From the NCBI GenBank assembly GCA_000200715.1, contig DP000238.1, positions 132,832 through 196,831 on the forward strand: DNA of 64,000 bases. Reading direction: 5' to 3'. Both the position numbers and the translations under genes were made by a program. The notes under the pieces were generated by a model. It saw only the letters and a list, made by a program, of their open reading frames with translations. It searched no databases and was not told where the DNA came from. The DNA is from Cenarchaeum symbiosum A. Lineage in GTDB: Archaea; Thermoproteota; Nitrososphaeria; Nitrososphaerales; Nitrosopumilaceae. This document shows, one piece after another, positions 1 through 9,100 of this stretch (positions are counted from its first letter, which is position 1; each line of letters starts with the position of its first letter).

Positions 1-132
1 TATAGCGTACATCGCGTCGCCAAAGGGCAACTGATCCAGGTACAGTCAAAGAATTTTAGCAAATACAATAATGTGACAAACTGCAAAGTATACGAGGGTG
101 ATGAGATCCCACTCGAATGCTCTGAATCATGA
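1..132 (+). CDS. C-terminal end of an unidentified protein (cut by window edge)
   Basis: The first frame is open from base 1 to a TGA at 130-132 and gives 43 residues of ordinary mixed composition ending DEIPLECSES. Its start lies outside the window. No domain can be recognised from so short a tail. The stretch is somewhat less GC-rich than the genes further right. It may be the end of another surface or accessory gene upstream of the surface-protein pair. That it is coding is an inference from the open frame and its composition only. Confidence 0.4.
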   Translation, partial: YSVHRVAKGQLIQVQSKNFSKYNNVTNCKVYEGDEIPLECSES

Positions 133-270
133 CAGTGGCAGCATTAGAATCTGACACAAAATGACATTCACGTGAAAATCATCTGTGCTATAGTTCATGT
201 ATGATCTCTCTGATCTACAGAATAAAACTATGATGAATAATGTGCAATTATCTCATTAATTCTTACGATA

Positions 271-3200
271 ATGACGATCATGGTCGCAGGAGGGGTGACG
301 TTCGCGTTCCCGCCTGCGATACCGGCATACGCACAAAGCAGCGCAGAATACCTGTTTGTATCCGCAGAGAACTCAGATTTCGACAACAGCTTTGCTGGCC
401 CGATGGTCATCGAGGTTGTTGTAAACGATCCGGATCTCAAGGAGATAGACGAGGTAGAAAGCGAGCCAGACGTTACCGTCAACGGCCAGGACCTTGAAAT
501 GGTCCAAGCTACCGACGGCAACTGGTATGCATACTTTGCAGATCGGACTATGGCTACAAGAGCAGACAATCTGACAGATGTACCAGACACCGGCTTGGAC
601 TTTGGCGATGGATGTATGGCACCAACCACCGGTCGATATAGCGACAGTGATGGTGTTTTCTTCCCAAAAATTGGATCTCATGCCGGAAATGGTAAGGGGT
701 TACAAGCTTGCGAGGCTATGGATGCCGTTGATACCGAGAACAGTATGAACGTAATAAGAGAGCCCAAAGAACCTACAAATGCTATAACGGGAACAATGTC
801 AAGAACAGCAGTACTAGAAGGTCAAGTCGGAATTACATCCGGCGAATTCCCCGCAATACAGCTGTATGACTTTACAGTAGACGGCGACGTCGAAGTAAAA
901 TACAACAGAGGTGGTGGAGTTCAGCAGATTGATCTGGCATACCTAGACGACACCAGCGATCTTGTATCTTGGAGTCCTGACAGGTCGGAATATCCTTCGG
1001 ATGCACATGTCCATGTAACAATTACTGACATGCAGCTGAACATTGACCCGACAGACGAGGATTCATGGACGTTCAACACATGGCCTGAGGAGACGCGCAC
1101 ATACTACCAACTATTCGATGAAAATGGGGACTTCGCACCTAATGTTGACCCTAGTGCTAATCCTGATAGCGTAACAGCAATTAATGGTTCAGACCTAACT
1201 GCACTAAACTTCGAGGACAATGGCGTACTGGAAGTGGATATCAACCCCCAAGGTGGGGCTGCGGTGCTGGCACTGGCCGACAATGATGACCAAGAACTTA
1301 CCGATGCTGGCATGATTGTTGGTCTGGATAATGATATGCTTCCAATAACGTTTACCGAAACACAGTCCAACTCGGGTATTTTCGTGAATACTGACGAGGG
1401 CGACCAGGCCAACATCCGGATAGCAGAGGATCCCCCCAGGGAGACGACTGCAACTGTCGAGTATAACGACGAGGCAGGATCCGTGCTTGTAACCGACTTC
1501 TTTGCCAACATAGAGATAGACGAGGATCACGTGGGCGGCACTTGGAACTCCGGCGAGGAGATCCACGTGACGCTTACCGACCAGGATGCAAACAAGAACT
1601 CTCTTGTAGACGAGGACTTTGACCTGTATGAACCCAATGTACTACTGATACCTTCGGTCAGGATAGGCAGCCCGATTACCGGCGCCGATCTGATTGAGGG
1701 GACAGTTCTTGCTGTAGGAGGCGCACAGACAATTACTGGCGTCACGTTCCATACCAGCTCTGATCTTCCCAACGTCATCATTCCCGGCGCTCAGGCTTCA
1801 CTCAACTCTGTTGAGAACCACGATTGTGCCGATCTTGTGGCTAACAGCTTCTGTGTAGAGGCCTTTAGCGATAGGATCAGGATAAACCTAGACCAGGCTA
1901 CAACGTTTGGCGACAATACGCCTAACGACGAGGCAGAGATAGGCTTCACATTTGATCGTGATATTCAAGCTGACATAGTGGAGGATTGGCTAGCACCCGG
2001 CACTGCCGATGCAAAGCACCACTACCTCAACTACGACCTCAGGACCTTTGAGCTCTTGGGCGACGACGGTCAGAACTTTGCAGGCGGAGAGATCGAGATC
2101 ATCGTAGCTGGCACTACAACTGGCCACGCTGGTCCCGATAACATCCACGTGATTGAAGCAGACAGCTTTGCGGGACTGGTCAGTCTTGATGAAGAGGATG
2201 CACGTCCAGGCAATACCAATCGGATATTGGATTCTCTGGATGACGACACCGCACCAGCAACGGGCAATCTGCACGTGCACTTCACCATAGACAGCTTTGG
2301 AGACAATGCTGAGCTACAAAAGGGAGAGTACCCAATGGCAGTAGACCTCTTTAGGTTCGGCCAGACAGGCGATGGTGACGACTTTGACGACAGGTTCAAC
2401 GATGCGATATACCGGATCGAGCTGGAAGAGAGCGGTGATAACACCGGCGCCTTTGAAGGCAGCATGGAGTATATCATGCTCAACCAGATCAACGTAAACG
2501 ATACAACAACATATGATGCAGTCACTCCTATCGACGATGAGATAGAGCTCATAGTCCACGAGGATCTTACCGACGAGGACTCTGTCAGGGTCAACTACCT
2601 TGACCTCGGCGGTGACGGTGTATCCACTCAGGTCGCAGACCAGGTGGCGGCACCGACCCACTCGGGCTCGGTAACCTTTGACGCTGACAACTACAAGGTC
2701 GCAGACACCGTCACAGTGACGGTCGACGATCCGGATCTCAACATAGACGTGGAGACCATAGATGTCTTTACTGTCGTGGATGTGAGCAATGATCCCGCCG
2801 AGGATGCAGTCGGTGCTCCCGGCTACGGAATGAACAGCAAGGAAGAGCCCTTTGGGCGCCTGCTGGACATTACGTTTGACGACGAGACATGGACCGCTAA
2901 CGAGTGTGGCCTAACTGGAATTGACACGGGTCTTGCTTCAACCGGCTTTACATTAAAAGAGACGGCCGCTGATTCAGGGCTGTTTACCGGAGACTTCCAG
3001 ATACCGACACGATACTGTCCCGTAGACCCAGACTTTGGCGATGAAGATGGAGTCACGACCACTGGTACCGACATGGAAGTCAACTATGTTGACTACCGTG
3101 ACGCATCCGGCGAGATAATCGAGGTAGGTGATTCTGTGGGCATCAGGGCCAACACCGGCTCTGTAAGCCTTGACAGGACTGTCTACCCCGTTCCGTTCGG

Positions 3201-5313
3201 CGATTACCTTGACCGCGAGTTCAACTTCCCGATACATGCTGAAGGACAAATCCCTCTCCCCAATAACGCCATTAACCCCGATAACTTCCTTCCCGAAGGA
3301 GTTCTTACCATACACGCCCGGATAAACGATCCGGACTTTGACGTATCTGCAAGCGGTGAGGATAACATTGCGGTTACAACCAACAGGGACGACGGAAACA
3401 GAAACAATGATGAAGGCGATGACATCGATGGTATTGACTTTAACAGTGACGGTACAGTAGACATGGACAACGGTCCACACGGCCCGGTATTATTCACGAT
3501 ATCAAGGGGCGGTACTACCGTATACCACGCAACTGCTGGCGCTCCAGTTGAGCGGGAATTCAATCCTCTCACTCTGGACGAGTCAGACAGGTTTGAGTCC
3601 ACCCTAACACCGGATAACGCCGTCTTTCCCCCAGAATTGGGTCCAATAAACGAGATTGCCCCAGATGCGGGCATCTTCGAGGTGGACCTTGCTATAGCTT
3701 GGAATGACGGCCCCGATGACATGGTTCTGCAGGGAGACATACTCACAGTAGAGTATACCGACCCGACAGACGCATCAGGTGACCCGAATACTGTAACCGA
3801 TTCCGCAACCTTTGACCTCAGAAACGGCGTGCTCCAGTCAGACAAGTCAGTCTACATCATAGGCAGTGACATGATCATCACCCTGATAGAGCCTGACTTT
3901 GACCTGGACAACGATGCCGCAGAGACGTACCCGCTGACTCTCATAGAATGGGATTCCGATGCGGGTTCGGCCACTCTTGGCAGCAACGAAGAGGACTTTG
4001 ATCCTGAACCATCCGATCTCAGGGAGACCGGTGACAGCACTGGCATATTCCAGTCTGTCATAGAGATTCCAGAAGAGGTCGAGAATGACAGGATTGAGAG
4101 AGGCGAAGAGGTAGAACTCGAGTACACCGACTGGGGGCCCGCAGGGGCCGACTTTGTCGGTGAAGAGGACGAGGACATCAACCTGACTATCTTCACGTCA
4201 AACTTTGGAGCGACCATCGAGCTTGACCAGAAGGTCTACTCATGGACGGACAAGGTGTACATTACCATAGTCGCACCCGACCACAACTTTGATGACGACC
4301 TGATAGACGAGATTGGCGAGACCAACCTGGACGAGATTACGGTCTCTACCAGGGAGGACGACCTTGACAACTACAAGCTTGACGAGACGGGCCCCGACAC
4401 CGGCATATTCACGGGTGAGGTAATCCTTACAGGGTTCCCCCACGACGCGGACGGTGACGGCGACTTTGACGCAGGCATGATTGAGACAAGAGGTACAGGA
4501 CCGACAGACGGCTTCCTTGCTTCCGACGAAGATGACGGTCTTACCGTCTCCTTTGAATTCTCGGAAGACGAGACCGTAATAGGCTCCGCACTGATCCGCT
4601 GGAATATAGGTGAATCACAGTGGCTCGAAGCAGCATACCCGGCAACAGGCACAGGCGTGGTCCGCATTGTGGACCCAGATCTGAACCTGAACCCGGAGGC
4701 TGTGGACAACTTTGGTGTGGACGTGTGGTCCGACTCTGATGCAGGGGGCATAGACCTTACTGTAACAGAGACCAACGAGGCCACCGGCATATTCGAAGGA
4801 ACTGTCTCTTTCACTGTCAATGATCAGTCATCAGGCCACAGGCTCAGGGTCGCCGAAGGCGACACTGTGACTGCAAGGTATGAGGACAATACTCTTCCGG
4901 ATCCATTCACTACCGCGGACAACCTCGACATCACGGGAACTGCCATAATCGGCACGATAGTACCTCCCCTCGAAAGGGTGGATATCATCGATGCCAGATT
5001 GGTAGACTCGTTTGGCGGGGCATTGACTACCGTGGCAGTCGATCAGCAGGTGCAGATCACAGCCGATCTGGCAAGCGGCCAGGACAGGGACCAGACATTT
5101 GCGTACCTGCTCCAGGTTCAGGATGCCAACGGCGTGACAGTATCACTCGCATGGATCACAGGATCGCTCGCGGCTGGACAGTCGTTCAGCCCGGCGCTAT
5201 CCTGGATACCCGAGGAAGCAGGTTCGTATACGGCAACCATATTCGTCTGGGAATCAGTTGACAACCCAACGGCGCTATCCGCGCCAGCAACGGTCCAGAT
5301 AACAGTAGCGTAA
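271..5313 (+). CDS. Giant secreted S-layer-like surface protein, copy 1
   Basis: This is a 1680-residue, very acidic (Asp/Glu-rich), lysine-poor protein. The N-terminus is a signal peptide (PAIPAYA then Q, cleavage near residue 21) with no obvious basic n-region. The body holds about seven or eight Ig-like repeats. Each has a strand motif such as DPDLNIDVE, EPDFDLDND or APDHNFDDD, followed some 70-100 residues later by an E-T/S-x-x-x-(S/T)G-(I/L/A)F-x-G motif (for example ETAADSGLFTGDF). The many Asp/Asn residues suggest calcium binding. There is no C-terminal membrane anchor; the end is a beta-rich domain closing in QITVA. Such proteins form or decorate the surface layer of ammonia-oxidising archaea. 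Its paralogue faces it at 6123-11336. ATG 271 is chosen because it is the first start conserved in both copies; the next in-frame ATG is at 280. Confidence 0.85.
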   Translation: MTIMVAGGVTFAFPPAIPAYAQSSAEYLFVSAENSDFDNSFAGPMVIEVVVNDPDLKEIDEVESEPDVTVNGQDLEMVQATDGNWYAYFADRTMATRADNLTDVPDTGLDFGDGCMAPTTGRYSDSDGVFFPKIGSHAGNGKGLQACEAMDAVDTENSMNVIREPKEPTNAITGTMSRTAVLEGQVGITSGEFPAIQLYDFTVDGDVEVKYNRGGGVQQIDLAYLDDTSDLVSWSPDRSEYPSDAHVHVTITDMQLNIDPTDEDSWTFNTWPEETRTYYQLFDENGDFAPNVDPSANPDSVTAINGSDLTALNFEDNGVLEVDINPQGGAAVLALADNDDQELTDAGMIVGLDNDMLPITFTETQSNSGIFVNTDEGDQANIRIAEDPPRETTATVEYNDEAGSVLVTDFFANIEIDEDHVGGTWNSGEEIHVTLTDQDANKNSLVDEDFDLYEPNVLLIPSVRIGSPITGADLIEGTVLAVGGAQTITGVTFHTSSDLPNVIIPGAQASLNSVENHDCADLVANSFCVEAFSDRIRINLDQATTFGDNTPNDEAEIGFTFDRDIQADIVEDWLAPGTADAKHHYLNYDLRTFELLGDDGQNFAGGEIEIIVAGTTTGHAGPDNIHVIEADSFAGLVSLDEEDARPGNTNRILDSLDDDTAPATGNLHVHFTIDSFGDNAELQKGEYPMAVDLFRFGQTGDGDDFDDRFNDAIYRIELEESGDNTGAFEGSMEYIMLNQINVNDTTTYDAVTPIDDEIELIVHEDLTDEDSVRVNYLDLGGDGVSTQVADQVAAPTHSGSVTFDADNYKVADTVTVTVDDPDLNIDVETIDVFTVVDVSNDPAEDAVGAPGYGMNSKEEPFGRLLDITFDDETWTANECGLTGIDTGLASTGFTLKETAADSGLFTGDFQIPTRYCPVDPDFGDEDGVTTTGTDMEVNYVDYRDASGEIIEVGDSVGIRANTGSVSLDRTVYPVPFGDYLDREFNFPIHAEGQIPLPNNAINPDNFLPEGVLTIHARINDPDFDVSASGEDNIAVTTNRDDGNRNNDEGDDIDGIDFNSDGTVDMDNGPHGPVLFTISRGGTTVYHATAGAPVEREFNPLTLDESDRFESTLTPDNAVFPPELGPINEIAPDAGIFEVDLAIAWNDGPDDMVLQGDILTVEYTDPTDASGDPNTVTDSATFDLRNGVLQSDKSVYIIGSDMIITLIEPDFDLDNDAAETYPLTLIEWDSDAGSATLGSNEEDFDPEPSDLRETGDSTGIFQSVIEIPEEVENDRIERGEEVELEYTDWGPAGADFVGEEDEDINLTIFTSNFGATIELDQKVYSWTDKVYITIVAPDHNFDDDLIDEIGETNLDEITVSTREDDLDNYKLDETGPDTGIFTGEVILTGFPHDADGDGDFDAGMIETRGTGPTDGFLASDEDDGLTVSFEFSEDETVIGSALIRWNIGESQWLEAAYPATGTGVVRIVDPDLNLNPEAVDNFGVDVWSDSDAGGIDLTVTETNEATGIFEGTVSFTVNDQSSGHRLRVAEGDTVTARYEDNTLPDPFTTADNLDITGTAIIGTIVPPLERVDIIDARLVDSFGGALTTVAVDQQVQITADLASGQDRDQTFAYLLQVQDANGVTVSLAWITGSLAAGQSFSPALSWIPEEAGSYTATIFVWESVDNPTALSAPATVQITVA

Positions 5314-5329
5314 GACTAGAAAGTTCACA

Positions 5330-5355
5330 TTATCTTTCTTTTTTTTATTTTGACT
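5330..5355 (+). terminator. T-rich terminator after surface protein copy 1
   Basis: A run of eight T after CTTTC, then ATTTTG, lies 15-40 bases after the stop codon, as at archaeal intrinsic termination sites. The identical sequence follows copy 2 on the other strand, so it is part of the duplicated unit. Confidence 0.6.
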
Positions 5356-5710
5356 AGACACAAGCGTATGCTGCGCGGCACACCATGCAGGTTGTCGCCT
5401 GATACGGCCATGACCTTTACACGCTCACCAGACGTTCGTCATGACGGCTTATGTTGACCTCCGACTGTGGGATACGAGAAAGGGCCGAGCGTAGGCGCAT
5501 GCCCTAGTTTGATGTAGCAGTTGGTACAGGCTGGATGGGGGGCACAGTCACTATCCGGGGGATTAACGACTCTACACGGCGAGGCCAGATGATGTTATGG
5601 CCACACGAGGGCAGATCTTAGCCGCGGCTGTACAGATTGGGGCCTCTCAAGCACTGCTTTCGCAGGAGGTATCATGCATGAGTTTTATTGTGCAACTGAC
5701 TGTGTCATAC
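5356..5710. other. Intergenic spacer, no gene seen
   Basis: This is the left half of the spacer between the two surface-protein arms. I see no credible reading frame in either direction. A frame open from 5597 in phase with the small membrane gene has a composition unlike a protein start. A TATA-like GTTTTATTGT at 5683-5692 sits about 24 bases before the ATG at 5711. Confidence 0.5.
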
Positions 5711-5911
5711 ATGCACAAGACCACCGTCATTAAAATCGGAGTCATCGTGGCCGTGGTCGGCGTTGCATACATGGCATTCAACATAACATCCAACTATGAG
5801 AATGGAAGGGAGCCGGAGCTCGGGGAGCGCGTCACATACTATGTGATACTAGTGGCCGGGCTTTTCATAGTGATGTTGGGGGCCACGCGTGATGAAAAGC
5901 CGCATACATGA
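5711..5911 (+). CDS. Small two-helix membrane protein, unknown function
   Basis: This 66-residue protein starts with MHKTT. Residues about 5-22 (IKIGVIVAVVGVAYMAF) and about 42-60 (VTYYVILVAGLFIVMLG) are hydrophobic helices. They are joined by a short polar loop containing an NGREPELGER stretch, and the tail is charged. The start is set by a TATA-like box centred near 5687; an ATG at 5678 in the same frame is possible. It lies alone in the spacer between the inverted surface-protein genes. The family is not recognised. Its location hints at a surface or envelope role, but that is only context. Confidence 0.5.
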   Translation: MHKTTVIKIGVIVAVVGVAYMAFNITSNYENGREPELGERVTYYVILVAGLFIVMLGATRDEKPHT

Positions 5912-6080
5912 GATTTGCCCCAGGTCTGCCTAAGACGACCACCCTGTCATAACCTATCCACCTCAGATCTATCATGCTATCTCCGCTGTCAAATCCAGCC
6001 TGTCAAACACCTGCTGGTCGGTAGCTGTAAGCAAATCAGAGAATAAATCAGGGCACGCCGCGCTGCATGAACCAAGGTTA

Positions 6081-6106
6081 AGTCAAAATAAAAAAAAGAA
6101 AGATAA
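6081..6106 (-). terminator. T-rich terminator after surface protein copy 2
   Basis: Read on the minus strand this is the same CTTTC plus eight-T element found after copy 1, located 17-42 bases past the stop codon at 6123. Confidence 0.6.
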
Positions 6107-6122
6107 TGTGAACTTTCTAGTC

Positions 6123-9100
6123 TTACGCTACTGTTATCTGGACCGTTGCTGGCGCGGATAGCGCCGTTGGGTTGTCAACTGATTCCCAGACGAATATGGT
6201 TGCCGTATACGAGCCTGCCTCTTCTGGTATCCAGGATAGCGCCGGGCTGAACGACTGTCCAGCCGCGAGCGATCCTGTGATCCATGCAAGTGATACTGTC
6301 ACGCCGTTGGCATCCTGGACCTGGAGCAGGTACGCAAATGTCTGGTCCCTGTCCTGGCCGCTTGCCAGATCGGCTGTGATTTGTACCTGCTGGTCCACAG
6401 CTACCGTGGTTAGTGCCCCGCCAAACGAGTCTACCAATCTGGCATCGATGATATCCACCCTTTCAAGGGGGGGTACTATCGTGCCGATTATGGCTGTGCC
6501 CGTGATGTCGAGGTTGTCCGCGGTAGTGAATGGATCCGGAAGAGTATTGTCCTCATACCTTGCAGTCACAGTGTCGCCTTCGGCGACCCTGAGCCTGTGG
6601 CCAGAGGACTGGTCGTTGACGGTAAATGAGACTGTTCCCTCGAATATGCCGGTGGCCTCGTTGGTCTCTGTTACGGTAAGGTCAATGCCTCCCGCGTCAG
6701 AGTCGGACCATATGTCCACACCAAAGTTGTCCACAGCTTCCGGGTTCAGGTTCAGGTCTGGGTCCACAATGCGGACCACGCCTGTTCCAGTCGCCGGGTA
6801 TGCTGCTTCGAGCCACTGCGTCTCGCCGATGTTCCAGCGGATCAGTGCGGAGCCGATTACGGTCTCGTCTTCAGAGAACTCGAAGGAGACGGTAAGCCCG
6901 TCATCTTCGTCGCTCTCCAGGAAGCCGTCTGTCGGTCCGGTGCCGGTGGTATCGATCAGGCCAGCATCAAAGTTGCCGTCGCCGTTGGCATCGTGCAAGA
7001 ACCCTGTAAGGATTACCTCGCCCGTGAATATGCCGGTGTCGGCGCCAGTCTCGTCAAGCTTGTACCCCTCGAGCTCGGCCTCCCTTGTGGAGACCGTTAT
7101 CTCGTCGAGGTCTGTCTCGCCTATCTCGTCTATGAGGTCATCATCGAAGTTGTGGTCGGGTGCGACTATGGTAATGTACACCTTGTCTGTCCACGTGTAT
7201 ACCTTCTGGTCCAGCTCTATGGTTGCACCAAAGTTAGATGTGAATATAGTCAGGTTGATGTCCTCGTCCTCGTCACCGACAAAGTCGGAGCCGGACGGGC
7301 CCCAGTCAGTGTACTCGAGCTCGACTTCCTCACCCCTCTCGATCCTGTCGCCTTCTATCTCCTCGGGGATCTCGATAACAGACTGGAATATGCCAGTGCT
7401 GTCGCCGGTCTCCCTGAGGTCGGATGGCTCGGGATCGAAGATGTTGTCGCCTGCCGTGCCCATGGATATGTCGCCTGCGTCAGAGTCCCACTCGATAAGA
7501 TCAAGGGGGTACGTCTCCGCCGCGTCATTGTCCAGGTCAAAGTCAGGCTCTATCAGGGTTATGATCATGTCGCTGCCTATGATGTATACAGACTTGTCAG
7601 ACTGTAGCACACCGTTTCTGAGGTCGAATGTAGCAGAGTCGGTTACTGTATTTGGGTCACCTGATGCGTCTGTCGGGTCGGTATACTCTACTGTGAGTAT
7701 GTCGCCTTGCATGATGCAGTAGTCAGGCTGTACAGTTCCAGTATTAGAGCTAGGGATGTTTGCAAACCTCACTTCATCATCGCCAAAGTTACCATTGGAT
7801 TGTCGTTCTCGTGCGTTGTCCGTCAGACTGGCGGCCTGTATGTTGTCTGCGTCTGTCTCATACGTTACCGTTTGTGGACACCTGTTGTCTGTTGGACCGT
7901 CAGTATGCCTGATCTTCATGTCCAGCTCAAAGATACCCGCATCGGGCGCGATCTCGTTTATCGGGCCGAGCTCACGGGTGTTATCTTCTACATCGTTACC
8001 AAGTGTGATGAGACCATCTGCTGCATTTTCAGCACCTGCAGTAGCAAGAACTACGGACTCTCCTCCCCTAGATATGGTAATCTTGAGGGGGCCACCCTTG
8101 TTGGTGTTGTCGCGTATGTTTCCTTCTTCTGCGATCTTGTCTTCACCGCTTGCTGAGAGATCATAGTCTGGATCGTTTACACGTACGTGGATTGTGAGAT
8201 CACCGCTGCCTAGCTCCCCATCTGCAGCTGCATGCTGCGGGAACCAGGATATTCTGTCGGGGAACCCGCCATTGGGCTCACGGAATTCTTCCGAAGATCC
8301 AAACGGCACGGGGTAGACGGTCCTGTCGAGACTTACAGAGCCGGTATTGGCCCTAAGCCCCACACTGTCGCCTACCTCGATTATCTCGCCAGACGCGTCA
8401 CGGTAGTCAACATAGTTGACCTCCATGTCCGTGCCTGTTACCGTTTTGAGAACCTCATCCACTGAACAGTAAGTCTTTGGAACCTGGAAGTCTCCCGTAA
8501 AGAGGCCCGAATCAGCCGCGGTCTCCTTTAGGGTAAACCCGGTGTACTCAAGCCCCCGGTCGGGGGATCCGTATATGCGGTTGCCATCGCTGTCATCGCC
8601 ACAGTTGTGTCTCTCTGTCCATATCTCGTCGTCAAACGTGATGTCCAGCAGGCGCCCAAAGGGCTCGTTCTTGCTGTTTACACCATATCCAGATGCGCCT
8701 ACGGCGTCCTGGGCGGGATCGTTGTCTACATCCACGATGGTAAAGACATCTATGGTCTCTACATCGATGTTGAGGTCAGGATCGTCGACCGTCACTGTGA
8801 CGGTGTCTGCGACCTTGTAGTTATCAGCATCAAAGGTTACCGAGCCCGAGTGGGTCGGTGCCGCCACCTGGTCTGCGACCTGGGTGGATACACCGTCGCC
8901 GCCGAGGTCAAGGTAGTTGACCCTGACGGAATCCTCGTCGGTAAGATCCTCGTGGACTATGAGTTCTACTTCATCGTCAATTGGAGATATTGCCTCATAT
9001 GTATCCGAATTGTTGACGTTGATCTGGTTGAGCATGATGTACTCCATGGTGCCTATGAAAGCCCCAGTGTTGTCACCACTCTCTTCCAGTTCGATCCTGT

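Noticed and set aside
6172-7722. 516-codon plus-strand open frame
   Set aside because: It is antisense to surface protein copy 2. Its Ser/Pro/Val-rich product is the mirror of the acidic Asp/Glu codons, and the equivalent antisense frames in copy 1 are broken at other places.
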